The notes: generated from the letters alone by a model not told the origin. Numbered from the stretch's first letter, positions 1 through 6,383 are shown. The stretch is DNA of 13,578 bases from an uncultured Clostridia bacterium (GCA_947381875.1 CANCXY010000066.1:1-13578); one strand, 5' to 3'. Numbers and translations: made by a program.

Positions 1-1232
1 ACCAGGCGAGCGCGTTTCTGCTTGGATGGGTCGATGGGCAGGTTCTTTTGGGTATCCTTGACGAGCGTCACGCAACGCTGTGCCGCTTCCCCGGCAAGGC
101 GCAGATGCTCCTTACAACCTACCACGGATTCCTTGACAGCGGCATCCGGCACGCGGACTTCAGGCTTATACAGTTTCAGACGCGCTTTCAGGCCCAGGAT
201 ACGGTGCAGGGCGTCGTTGAGGCGCTCCTCGGTGATTACGCCGCTTTTTACACCATTCAGCATATAGTCGAAATCTTCCTGGATATCATTTGAGAACAGG
301 AACATGTCACAGCCGGAGGCGATGGCCTTGGGCACCGCGACCGCGCGCTTTTCCATACAGGCAATGCCTGCCATGTGAGAAGCGTCGGTGATCACCACGC
401 CGTTGAACCCCATCTCTCCGCGCAGCAGGTCGGTGAGCAGCTCCGGCGCGAGCGTCGCGGGCATGATCTCATTTTCCGGGATGTTAGGGCGCAGCTTGCG
501 GCTCATGGCGGGCAGCGCGATATGGCCTACCATGATGCTCTCCAAGCCCTCGTCAATCATGGTCTGGTATACTTTGCGGAAGGAATCATCCCATTCCTCC
601 ACGGAGAGGTCATTGACGCCGAGTACAAGATGCTGGTCGCGCTCCTCTACGCCGTCTCCGGGGAAATGCTTGCAGCAGCAGGCGATATTGCTTTGATGGA
701 TGCCCTGGATATAGGCGCGGATGTTCTGGATGACCTGATCGGCACAGTCGCCGAAAGCGCGGGTGTTGACAATGGTGTTGCGCCAGTTCATGTAAATATC
801 CGCGCACGGGTTGAACATCCAGTTCACGCCCACGCTGGACGCCTCGCGGCCCGCCACATAGCCCATATCATAGGCTGTCTGCGTACCGCCGCCCGCAGCC
901 GCTTCCGCAGCGGTGGCAATAAAGGTGCCGTCCTTGAGGCAGCCGTCCCCGCCGTTGTCGCAGTTGGCGGCGATCAGCAGCGGCAGTTTGGAGTGCTCCT
1001 GATAGGTCTTGTTCTGTGCGTAGACCTGTTCGCGGTCGCCGCCCTGCCAGCGCAGGCCTCCCTGATGGTAGGTATCAAGCGTATGCTGGATCTCCTGCGG
1101 GTCCAGGCTTTCGCGCATCTGCACAAACAACTGCCCTACTTTTTCTTCCAGCGTCATAGAGGCGATGGTATCTTCTACCCATTTGATCCCTTCATCCTCC
1201 AGATAAAACGGTTTGGCTTTCAAATCAACCAT
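1..1232 (-). CDS. Glycoside hydrolase family 3, beta-N-acetylhexosaminidase-like (partial, 3' end off the left edge)
   Basis: Probably a retaining GH3 enzyme that removes terminal beta-linked sugars, most likely N-acetylglucosamine. About 410 N-terminal residues are visible. The start is ATG at 1232, preceded by AGGAGG with a 9-nt spacer; the ATG at 1240 is in another frame and stops after a few codons. The barrel carries MTLEEKVGQLF near 26-36, NTRAFG at 156-161, KHFPGDG at 188-194 and GVVITDA at 278-284. D283 is the expected nucleophile. D199-Q-H201 after KHFPGDG matches the Asp/His dyad that NagZ-type GH3 hexosaminidases use as general acid/base, which favours a hexosaminidase over a beta-glucosidase. 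The second domain begins around residue 370 and is cut at the contig edge. No signal peptide is seen, so it is probably cytoplasmic. HxlR lies 114 nt upstream on the same strand. The substrate (muropeptide, chitooligosaccharide or host glycan) cannot be told from sequence. Confidence 0.9.
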   Translation of the reverse strand, partial: MVDLKAKPFYLEDEGIKWVEDTIASMTLEEKVGQLFVQMRESLDPQEIQHTLDTYHQGGLRWQGGDREQVYAQNKTYQEHSKLPLLIAANCDNGGDGCLKDGTFIATAAEAAAGGGTQTAYDMGYVAGREASSVGVNWMFNPCADIYMNWRNTIVNTRAFGDCADQVIQNIRAYIQGIHQSNIACCCKHFPGDGVEERDQHLVLGVNDLSVEEWDDSFRKVYQTMIDEGLESIMVGHIALPAMSRKLRPNIPENEIMPATLAPELLTDLLRGEMGFNGVVITDASHMAGIACMEKRAVAVPKAIASGCDMFLFSNDIQEDFDYMLNGVKSGVITEERLNDALHRILGLKARLKLYKPEVRVPDAAVKESVVGCKEHLRLAGEAAQRCVTLVKDTQKNLPIDPSKQKRARL

Positions 1233-1280
1233 AATTGCATTACCTCCTTCTTTTTTGGCGCAAAACGAGTGGATATAGTA

Positions 1281-1289
1281 AGTTTAGCA
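1281..1289 (-). promoter_or_regulatory. Candidate extended -10 promoter for the GH3 gene
   Basis: The minus strand reads TGCTAAACT, an extended -10 of the TGn type, about 50 nt before the GH3 start. The surrounding gap (1241-1346) is AT-rich. No good -35 hexamer is present at the usual distance, so this is a weak call; the gene may also be read through from hxlR, since I see no strong terminator in between. Confidence 0.35.
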
Positions 1290-1346
1290 CAAATTCGGAA
1301 AAGAATCCAGTAAAACTTTTAGATATTTTATAAGTTTCGACCATTT

Positions 1347-1739
1347 TTATTGTCCCGCAGTGTCCCTGTCCTGGCTGATCCAATTATTCAGGGCCTTCTG
1401 TTCTCCCCCATCCCTGGGAAGATTTCTTTCGCCCCATGCTTTCATGTAGGAGATCACATCCATAAAGCTCCTGCCCAGGTCAGATAACGCATACTCCACA
1501 TGCGGCGGCACTTCCCCGAAATCCCGCCGAATCAGGAACCCGTCGGCTTCCAGCTCCCGAAGCTGCTTTGTCAGGGAGGATTCGGTGATCTCCCCTAATT
1601 GGCGGCGGAGCGCACCGAAGCGGTTGATACCACAGAAGGAAATATAGTAGAGTATTTCCAGTTTCCATTTGCCGCCCAGGACTTTTTGAAGCGTTGACAT
1701 GGTTTTGCACCGCTGAATGGATGCCTCTGTCTTTTTCAT
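1347..1739 (-). CDS. HxlR-family winged-helix transcriptional regulator
   Basis: DNA-binding regulator of the HxlR family (YodB/HypR type), 130 residues, usual for the family. The pattern GGKWKLEILYYIS (22-34), then RFGALRRQLGEITESSLTKQLRELE as helix-turn-helix (40-64), then the wing DGFLIRRDF...PPHVEYALSDLGRSF (67-92), is classic. C11, just before the winged helix, lies where some family members sense electrophiles or oxidants by thiol chemistry; C36 is a second cysteine. I chose ATG at 1739 because GGGAGGAGGGAG lies just upstream. The upstream in-frame ATG at 1763 overlaps the gene's own -10 box and cannot be used. It is divergent from the radical SAM gene with a palindrome between them, so autoregulation and control of that neighbour are the natural inference. 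The effector is unknown. Confidence 0.9.
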   Translation of the reverse strand: MKKTEASIQRCKTMSTLQKVLGGKWKLEILYYISFCGINRFGALRRQLGEITESSLTKQLRELEADGFLIRRDFGEVPPHVEYALSDLGRSFMDVISYMKAWGERNLPRDGGEQKALNNWISQDRDTAGQ

Positions 1740-1761
1740 GCCGTTCTCCCTCCTCCCTGCC

Positions 1762-1790
1762 ATTATAGCCGCTCCCGGTAGTCAGCGCAA
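1762..1790 (-). promoter_or_regulatory. Promoter of the HxlR regulator gene
   Basis: The minus strand reads TTGCGC (1785-1790), 17 nt, then TATAAT (1762-1767). Transcription should begin near 1755, giving a very short leader that carries the ribosome site. This placement is what rules out the ATG at 1763 as the start of the regulator. Confidence 0.75.
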
Positions 1791-1799
1791 GATACTGCA

Positions 1800-1818
1800 A
1801 AAAAGTACCGTACTTTTT
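1800..1818. promoter_or_regulatory. 19-bp palindromic operator candidate between hxlR and the radical SAM gene
   Basis: AAAAAGTACCGTACTTTTT is a perfect inverted repeat with 9-nt arms around a single central C, built on two GTAC half-sites. It lies about 10 bp upstream of the hxlR -35 box and covers where the -35 of the divergent radical SAM promoter would be. Inference: it is the binding site of the adjacent HxlR dimer, repressing the radical SAM gene and possibly tuning hxlR. Confidence 0.7.
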
Positions 1819-1833
1819 CCTGCTTTGCCGTTG

Positions 1834-1842
1834 TGCTATACT
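1834..1842 (+). promoter_or_regulatory. Extended -10 promoter of the radical SAM gene
   Basis: TGCTATACT is an extended -10 (TGn plus TATACT). Its -35 position (about 1814-1819) is a poor hexamer lying at the right edge of the palindrome. A promoter with a strong extended -10 and an operator over the -35 fits simple repression. Confidence 0.65.
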
Positions 1843-1863
1843 GGCGGAAAAGGAGGCGTTTCT

Positions 1864-2799
1864 ATGCACTATACCGGAACGATCTGGCGTCCGCCCTATG
1901 AGGCCGCGTCGCTGCTGCTGGAAGTGACCGCTGGCTGTACCCACCACAGATGTAAATTCTGTACGCTTTACAATGACCTGCCGTTCAAATTCCGAATGTC
2001 GCCATTGGAGGATATTGAAAGCGACTTGCGGGAAGCCCAAATCTTGTACGCCGACCCCATCGCGCCGCTTACCGCCCGCCTGCAAGGGCAGTCCGCGGGG
2101 CGGCGCATACAGCGCGCATTTTTGACGGGGGCCAACCCGTTTGTGCTGAAATCGGAGCGGCTGATGGAAATTTCCCGCCTGATCGGGCAGTATCTTCCTT
2201 TCATCCAGACGATTGGCTGTTTTGCGCGCATTACAGACGTTGCGGGGAAATCGGATGAGGAATTGGCCGCCCTTCACGGGGCAGGGTTTGACGGACTGAC
2301 AATAGGCGTTGAAACCGGGGATGATGAAGCGTTGTGCTTTATGAACAAGGGCTATACCGCCGCCGATATTGTAACCCAATGCCAGCGGTTGGACAAAGCG
2401 GATATCCATTACAGCTTCTTTTATCTTGTGGGGATTTCCGGCGCGGGACACGGGGAAACCGGCGCAAAGGCCACCGCAGATATTTTCAACCAGCTTCATC
2501 CCAGGCTGGTCGGCGTCAATATGCTGACGATTTACCCGGATTCAGAGCTGTATCAGGAAATCGAGCGCGGCAGATGGAAAGAGGAAACGGAAATTGAAAA
2601 ATATAAGGAAGTCCGTACCCTGCTGGAAAATCTGACGATTCCCACAAGGTTTGCCGCTATGGGGGCTTCTAACGCGTTCCAGTTTTATGGCGTTATACCA
2701 GAAGAAAAAGACGCACTGTCAGCGGCGCTGGATAAGATCATTGCAACAGCACGAGAGGAGGAATTGCGGGAATACCGTCAAACCCTTCCGCATCTGTGA
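1864..2799 (+). CDS. Radical SAM protein, COG1032-like, CX4CX2C cluster motif
   Basis: Cytoplasmic radical SAM enzyme of 311 residues. C25-x4-C30-x2-C33 (GCTHHRCKFC) should bind the 4Fe-4S cluster that cleaves S-adenosylmethionine. The four-residue first spacing, with the HxxCxFC context, is typical of a Firmicutes group of COG1032 proteins rather than the canonical CX3CX2C. The remaining barrel shows FLTGANPF, GLTIGVETGDDEALCFMNKG and YPDSELY, as in relatives of the Elp3/B12-radical SAM type, but no B12-binding domain precedes it. The start at 1864 has GGAGG 7 nt upstream; in-frame codons further up run through hxlR and the promoter. The substrate of this group is not known to me. The divergent HxlR regulator and shared palindrome suggest induction by a small molecule or stress. 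Confidence 0.88.
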   Translation: MHYTGTIWRPPYEAASLLLEVTAGCTHHRCKFCTLYNDLPFKFRMSPLEDIESDLREAQILYADPIAPLTARLQGQSAGRRIQRAFLTGANPFVLKSERLMEISRLIGQYLPFIQTIGCFARITDVAGKSDEELAALHGAGFDGLTIGVETGDDEALCFMNKGYTAADIVTQCQRLDKADIHYSFFYLVGISGAGHGETGAKATADIFNQLHPRLVGVNMLTIYPDSELYQEIERGRWKEETEIEKYKEVRTLLENLTIPTRFAAMGASNAFQFYGVIPEEKDALSAALDKIIATAREEELREYRQTLPHL

Positions 2800-2833
2800 T
2801 GGGCTGATCTAAAACATATCATGATTTCCTTTG

Positions 2834-2869
2834 ACATCAGGGCTTGTGCGATAGCATACGCCCTGATGT
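2834..2869. terminator. Stem-loop downstream of the radical SAM gene
   Basis: ACATCAGGGC (2834-2843) pairs perfectly with GCCCTGATGT (2860-2869) over 10 bp with a 16-nt loop. There is no clear T run on either side, so its role as a terminator is uncertain; a second stronger hairpin follows 10 nt later. Confidence 0.5.
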
Positions 2870-2878
2870 TTGCCAAAG

Positions 2879-2913
2879 AAAGCAGGCAAGCCGTTTGGGG
2901 GCTTGCCTGCTTT
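2879..2913. terminator. Bidirectional terminator between convergent genes
   Basis: AAAGCAGGCAAGCC (2879-2892) and GGCTTGCCTGCTTT (2900-2913) form a perfect 14-bp stem with a 7-nt loop. The stem ends in A:T pairs, so the RNA ends in a short U run in both directions. It sits between the convergent radical SAM gene and the 2956-3435 gene. Confidence 0.75.
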
Positions 2914-2955
2914 AAAAGATATAAAATGGTTTTGAACCGCTAATAAATCCAAAAT

Positions 2956-3435
2956 TTATTTTTTCTGCTTTACTCCCTTTTGAACAACAAAAGTTGCCAC
3001 ATAAAAGATAATGAGTAATCCGCACCCTAAAAAGGCAATATACCAATCTGTGAAAGAGTATATCAAATCAACATATCGGTCTAAAGGAGTGAGCAGCATT
3101 GCCAATGCAACTGAAAAGATCATGCCGACAGCAGAACCCGCTAAAATTTTCTTTTTCTTATAGTATGCTAACATATATTGATAAAAACGCGCCGCGTAAA
3201 TCCATACTGCGAACACTAAAACCGCATGTGTCGCTCTTTCTGCAATTCTGCCTTTTAATACAAAGAAAAATAAAACCGCAAAGACAACGATCCCAATCAA
3301 AGGCGAAAGGCTGATAAATGCAGATAATGGTTTGGTTATTTTATTCGTCCGTTCTTCTGGCTGACACCCTCGTACTCTTAACCCAATAATGATAAAATAC
3401 ACAGGCAATATAAGTATCAAAATTACGCTCAACAT
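2956..3435 (-). CDS. Small multi-pass membrane protein, unknown function
   Basis: A 159-residue hydrophobic protein that I do not recognise. Probable membrane segments lie at about 2-20, 40-61, 68-92, 96-116 and 129-152, with a basic patch YYKKKK (91-96) and a basic C-terminus KGVKQKK, so it should sit in the cytoplasmic membrane. The start ATG (3435) is preceded by GGAGGAAG at a good distance. The gene is visibly AT-rich compared with its neighbours and uses more A/T-ending codons, which suggests separate acquisition or relaxed selection. It lies directly downstream of tRNA-Leu on the same strand, but a terminator separates them and I see no clear promoter of its own. No enzyme motif is seen. 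Confidence 0.75.
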   Translation of the reverse strand: MLSVILILILPVYFIIIGLRVRGCQPEERTNKITKPLSAFISLSPLIGIVVFAVLFFFVLKGRIAERATHAVLVFAVWIYAARFYQYMLAYYKKKKILAGSAVGMIFSVALAMLLTPLDRYVDLIYSFTDWYIAFLGCGLLIIFYVATFVVQKGVKQKK

Positions 3436-3474
3436 TTTGATCTTCCTCCAAATAGAAATCCATTTTTTGGGTAT

Positions 3475-3521
3475 AAAAAAGTCTGCCTAATCGCAGCATC
3501 ACTCACCGCTCTTAGACAGAC
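3475..3521 (-). terminator. Terminator of tRNA-Leu
   Basis: On the minus strand GTCTGTCTAA (3512-3521) pairs with TTAGGCAGAC (3481-3490) over 10 bp with one G:U pair, followed directly by TTTTTT (3475-3480). It begins three bases after the encoded CCA of the tRNA. Confidence 0.85.
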
Positions 3522-3523
3522 CG

Positions 3524-3610
3524 TGGTGCGGATGAAGGGACTTGAACCCATATGAAGTTGCCCTCACTAGAACCTGAATCTAGCGCGTCTACCAATTCCG
3601 CCACATCCGC
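3524..3610 (-). tRNA. tRNA-Leu (anticodon CAG), CCA encoded
   Basis: On the minus strand the acceptor arms GCGGATG and CATCCGC pair perfectly, followed by discriminator A and an encoded CCA (3524-3526). The anticodon stem CTAGA/TCTAG closes the loop TTCAGGT, giving anticodon CAG, which reads CUG leucine codons. A long variable arm (TGAGG-GCAA-CTTCA) marks it as a class II tRNA. The T loop is TTCAAGT; the T stem ATGGG/CCCTT contains one T-T mismatch. It has its own consensus promoter and terminator, so it is transcribed alone. Confidence 0.95.
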
Positions 3611-3662
3611 ATATGTACTTTTCATTGCCAGCTTTTATTTTCATCGTCCGGCAACAGATAGA

Positions 3663-3691
3663 ATTATACCACGTCCTTTCCTGTTTGTCAA
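3663..3691 (-). promoter_or_regulatory. Promoter of tRNA-Leu
   Basis: The minus strand reads TTGACA (3686-3691), 17 nt, TATAAT (3663-3668): a full consensus housekeeping promoter. Transcription should start near 3656, leaving about 45 nt of 5' leader for RNase P to remove. Confidence 0.88.
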
Positions 3692-3738
3692 CCATTTTCG
3701 CCGGGATTTTCAAAAAAATTTGCGGCGCCGGTACTCTG

Positions 3739-3767
3739 TTGACAAGGCAGAGCATTTTCCCTATACT
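3739..3767 (+). promoter_or_regulatory. Promoter of mutY
   Basis: TTGACA (3739-3744), 17 nt, TATACT (3762-3767). The expected start of transcription is at about 3774. This makes the ATG at 3776 practically the first codon of the mRNA and supports the downstream ATG at 3797 as the true start. It is divergent from the tRNA-Leu promoter 47 bp away. Confidence 0.85.
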
Positions 3768-3796
3768 ATAATATAATGTATCTCTCGAGGAAAGGT

Positions 3797-4909
3797 ATGG
3801 CCCCCGCTATGACTTTGCCCAATATCGCCCCGCCCCTTCTGCGCTGGTATCAGCAGCATCAGCGCGTGCTGCCGTTCCGCACGGATCCCTCCCCCTACCA
3901 CGTTTGGGTCAGCGAGATCATGCTCCAGCAGACGCGCATGTCCGCCGCGCTCCCCTATTATGAGCGCTTTATGGACGCCCTGCCCACGGTATCTGACCTG
4001 GCCGCCTGCAAACAGGAGCGGCTGTATAAGCTCTGGGAGGGGCTGGGCTATTACAGCCGGGCACGCAACCTTCAAAAAGCTGCGCAGATCATCGTGGAGC
4101 AGTACGGCGGGCATCTCCCGGACGATTACAACGCTTTGTTAAAACTGCCCGGCATTGGCGCATACACCGCGGGCGCGATCGCCTCGATCTGTTTTGACCT
4201 TCCTGTGCCTGCTGTGGATGGGAACGTCCTGCGCGTTTTCTCTCGCCTGCTGAACGACAGCCGCGACGTACTTCGGCCAGAGGTAAAAAAGGACTTGACG
4301 GAACATGTGCGCGCCTTGCAGCCGCCGGAGTGTCCGGGCGACTATAACCAGGCGCTGATGGAGTTGGGCGCGCTTGTGTGCCTGCCGGGCGGCGCGCCTC
4401 TGTGCCAAACGTGCCCGCTGTACGATCTATGCGCGGCGCGCATGGCGGGAACGCAGAACACCCTGCCCGCAAAAACGCCGCCGCGCCCGAAGAAAGTAAT
4501 CCCCTACACCGTCGCGGTCATCCTGAGCGGCACTGGGTCCGACTGCTGCATCCTGCTGCAACAGCGCCCCAAAACGGGCCTTTTGGCTGGATTGTGGCAG
4601 CCGGTCCTGCTGGAAGGGCATCTCGATACCGGGGAAACCTGCCAGGCCCTGGCCGCGCTCGGCCTGCCCGTACAGGCAGCCGCCCCTTTAACGGACGCAA
4701 AGCATGTGTTTACACATCTGATATGGGAGATGCGCGGGTATCTGTTCCATGCACAGCGCTTTGACGCACCCGCCGGATGTGTCTGGGCCAGACCCGATGA
4801 GGTGAAAACGCGCTACGCGGTCCCGAACGCCTTTAAGGCGTTCCGCCTTCTCGAAAAAAATTTCAGTCAAATAGAACAATATGCCCAAAAAGTCCTTGTC
4901 AAGCGGTGA
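3797..4909 (+). CDS. mutY: A/G-specific adenine DNA glycosylase MutY
   Basis: Base-excision repair enzyme that removes adenine mispaired with 8-oxoguanine. Its 370 residues are close to the usual MutY length. The catalytic glutamate is E40 in SEIMLQQTR, and the helix-hairpin-helix LPGIGAYTAGAIAS (118-131) is followed by catalytic D141 in VPAVDGNV. The 101-residue spacing equals that of the E. coli pair (E37/D138). The iron-sulfur cysteines are C195, C203, C206 and C212, that is CX7CX2CX5C, one residue longer in the first loop than E. coli. The C-terminal NUDIX-like domain (about 233-350) that recognises 8-oxoguanine is present, with FTHLIWEMRGYLF at 305-317. I chose ATG 3797 because GAGG lies 6 nt upstream; the in-frame ATG at 3776 has no leader. 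A further ATG at 3809 is possible. Confidence 0.95.
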   Translation: MAPAMTLPNIAPPLLRWYQQHQRVLPFRTDPSPYHVWVSEIMLQQTRMSAALPYYERFMDALPTVSDLAACKQERLYKLWEGLGYYSRARNLQKAAQIIVEQYGGHLPDDYNALLKLPGIGAYTAGAIASICFDLPVPAVDGNVLRVFSRLLNDSRDVLRPEVKKDLTEHVRALQPPECPGDYNQALMELGALVCLPGGAPLCQTCPLYDLCAARMAGTQNTLPAKTPPRPKKVIPYTVAVILSGTGSDCCILLQQRPKTGLLAGLWQPVLLEGHLDTGETCQALAALGLPVQAAAPLTDAKHVFTHLIWEMRGYLFHAQRFDAPAGCVWARPDEVKTRYAVPNAFKAFRLLEKNFSQIEQYAQKVLVKR

Positions 4910-4924
4910 AAAACAGGCTATAAT
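4896..4924 (+). promoter_or_regulatory. Promoter of the small acidic membrane protein, inside the end of mutY
   Basis: TTGTCA (4896-4901), 17 nt, TATAAT (4919-4924). The -35 box lies in the last mutY codons and the spacer covers the mutY stop. Transcription should start near 4931, about 30 nt before the next start codon. Confidence 0.78.
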
Positions 4925-4962
4925 AAACCTAATAAGAAATTTTCTCCACGGAGGACGCACCC

Positions 4963-5361
4963 ATGAACATATTGCTTGCAAATCTCAGTTCCCTTTCCGT
5001 AGCTGTTGCGCATGCTGTCGACGCACTGCGAAAGGCTTATCAGGCAAAGGCAAAAATGGACAACCAGGAAATCCTTGCACCGCAGTCAAATAATGAGGAG
5101 GAAACTGTCTCTATGAAAAAATCGACCTTGATCGCAATTCTCGCGGCCTTTGCCGCTGTTGTGGGCGCTTTGGTTGCCGTGTGTGTCTATCTGCGCCGCC
5201 GGGAAGCGGAACTGGATGAATATGAACAGCTTCTGTTCAGCGAAGATTTCAGCCATGAAGAATCCGATACACCGGCGGAAAACGCTGAGGCTGATACAGA
5301 AAAAGCTGCGGAAGAAACAGCGGACACAGACGCAGAGGAAGAAGACGAAGACGCTGAATAA
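4963..5361 (+). CDS. Small single-pass membrane protein with an acidic tail, unknown function
   Basis: From ATG 4963 (GGAGG 8 nt upstream) this encodes 132 residues: a 50-residue hydrophilic N-part, a membrane segment at about 53-76 (STLIAILAAFAAVVGALVAVCVYL), a positive stop RRR, the sequence LDEYEQLLFSEDFS, and a low-complexity tail of Glu, Asp, Ala and Thr. A second in-frame ATG at 5113 has GAGGAGG 11 nt upstream and would give an 82-residue protein beginning MKKSTLIAILAAF, which looks like a natural signal-anchor start. Both starts may be used. The basic residues flanking the helix suggest N-in or a tethered protein; the topology is uncertain. I do not recognise the family. It has its own promoter and terminator, so it forms a single-gene unit after mutY. 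Confidence 0.78.
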   Translation: MNILLANLSSLSVAVAHAVDALRKAYQAKAKMDNQEILAPQSNNEEETVSMKKSTLIAILAAFAAVVGALVAVCVYLRRREAELDEYEQLLFSEDFSHEESDTPAENAEADTEKAAEETADTDAEEEDEDAE

Positions 5362-5399
5362 CGCGGGGTCTTTCCCATTGTGGTTCCCCCATGCAAATA

Positions 5400-5435
5400 A
5401 GCCCTTCCCGATGCTGAGGAAGGGCTGTTTGTGTT
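5400..5435 (+). terminator. Terminator after the small acidic membrane protein
   Basis: AGCCCTTCC (5400-5408) pairs with GGAAGGGCT (5418-5426) around a 9-nt loop, followed by GTTTGTGTTTGTTTT. It lies between convergent genes and may also stop the minus-strand transcript ending at 5448. Confidence 0.8.
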
Positions 5436-5447
5436 TGTTTTCTGTAT

Positions 5448-5795
5448 CTACATCACACCTGTAAGCGAGATAAAGCCCAGCCGGACAGAAAGCACAAAGC
5501 CTCCCAGTACCACGATGGCGAACCCCATCAAAAACGCGGTCAGAGCCAGCCCGGCACGCGCGAGGCTGCGCCGGTTTTCGTTTGTATGCGTGCCATAGGC
5601 CCACAGGAACATCAGGATCAGATTGACGACCGGCACGGCAAACGCGGCCAGGATCAAAACGCACTGCGCCGTGGTGAGTGGCTGTGCCTGTTCCGCTGTC
5701 GTTTCCAGCTCCTGCCCTTCCTCAACGCGCGCGCCGCAGTTTTCACAAAAGGCCGCGTCCATTGGCAGGGCCTCTCCGCATTGCTTACAAACCAT
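5448..5795 (-). CDS. Zinc-ribbon protein with two membrane segments
   Basis: A 115-residue protein. C3-x2-C6 and C17-x2-C20 form a short N-terminal zinc ribbon of the kind common on small Clostridial membrane proteins. A linker rich in Glu, Thr and Gln follows, then two membrane segments at about 43-66 and 82-105. The start ATG (5795) lies inside the 3' end of the Lrp gene: the two overlap by 11 nt in different frames, which suggests translational coupling and a shared mRNA. A purine stretch AGGGGATAGAAGAA precedes the start. Function is unknown; the ribbon may serve protein contacts. Membership of a named family cannot be decided here. Confidence 0.82.
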   Translation of the reverse strand: MVCKQCGEALPMDAAFCENCGARVEEGQELETTAEQAQPLTTAQCVLILAAFAVPVVNLILMFLWAYGTHTNENRRSLARAGLALTAFLMGFAIVVLGGFVLSVRLGFISLTGVM

Positions 5796-6255
5796 TTTCT
5801 TCTATCCCCTTTTTCTCCTCGTTCAGTTCCCACATCAGCTTTCTGTCTACCGGTGCGGATAAGATAATCTGTGTGCTGGTTTGCCCTAACTTCTGGAACC
5901 GGTTGATAAGATGTTCCAATTCATGGATCCCCTCGCTGCGCACCTTCACAATAAAGCTGTGGCTGCCTGTAACATGGAAACACTGTGCCACGCCCGGCTG
6001 GCCCTCCACCATCGTCAGGAAATACTGCCTGTCCGCCGGCGCAACGGAAATGCTGATCAGCGCGTCGATACAGTTTTTCGGCTTCCCTTCCCCCAATACG
6101 ACGGTATACCCGGCAATGACGCCGCTTTTTTCCATGCGCCGTATCCGTTCGCTGACTGCCGGGCTTGTCAGGGATACGCGCCGGGCGATATCCTTGACTG
6201 TCATGCGCCCATCGGTACTCAGCAGGCGGAGGATCTTTCTGTCCAGTTCATCCAA
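5785..6255 (-). CDS. Lrp/AsnC-family transcriptional regulator
   Basis: Regulator of the feast/famine (Lrp/AsnC) family. From TTG 6255 it has 156 residues, normal for the family. A winged helix lies at about 2-58 (LDRKILRLLSTDGRMTVKDIARRVSLTSPAVSERIRRMEKSGVI), followed by the ligand-binding RAM domain at about 62-132 (VTGSHSFIVKV at 95-105). Such proteins usually form octamers and sense amino acids; the ligand here is unknown. The start is uncertain. TTG 6255 has GGGG 11 nt upstream and fits the family's beginning. A second TTG at 6336, with GGAG 7 nt upstream, would add 27 residues that do not look conserved. It is upstream of, and overlaps, the zinc-ribbon gene. Confidence 0.9.
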   Translation of the reverse strand: MDELDRKILRLLSTDGRMTVKDIARRVSLTSPAVSERIRRMEKSGVIAGYTVVLGEGKPKNCIDALISISVAPADRQYFLTMVEGQPGVAQCFHVTGSHSFIVKVRSEGIHELEHLINRFQKLGQTSTQIILSAPVDRKLMWELNEEKKGIEENGL

Positions 6256-6354
6256 AAATATGCCAGCCCCTTTCAAAATCTTAATGTTATAAAGCACTTT
6301 TTCAAAAAGAAATTGCTTATTAAATTTTACCGGCAAATTTTTTCTCCGCTTTTT

Positions 6355-6383
6355 ATTATATAATGCTTTTCACCATTTGTAAA
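6355..6383 (-). promoter_or_regulatory. Promoter of the Lrp/zinc-ribbon operon
   Basis: The minus strand reads TTTACA (6378-6383), 17 nt, TATAAT (6355-6360). Transcription should start near 6348. That leaves about 94 nt of AT-rich leader to TTG 6255, or about 12 nt if TTG 6336 is used. Confidence 0.75.

Noticed and set aside
375..1313. A 312-codon plus-strand open frame
   Set aside because: It lies opposite the GH3 gene, whose minus-strand product shows clear catalytic motifs. The plus-strand product shows no domain and no ribosome site.
1480..2499. A 339-codon minus-strand open frame across hxlR and the radical SAM gene
   Set aside because: It crosses two better-supported genes and their divergent promoters.
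3524..3560. An attachment site at the tRNA-Leu 3' end
   Set aside because: I found no second copy of the tRNA 3' end and no integrase gene in the window.
3567..3755. A 62-codon minus-strand open frame
   Set aside because: It overlaps the 5' part of tRNA-Leu and its promoter.
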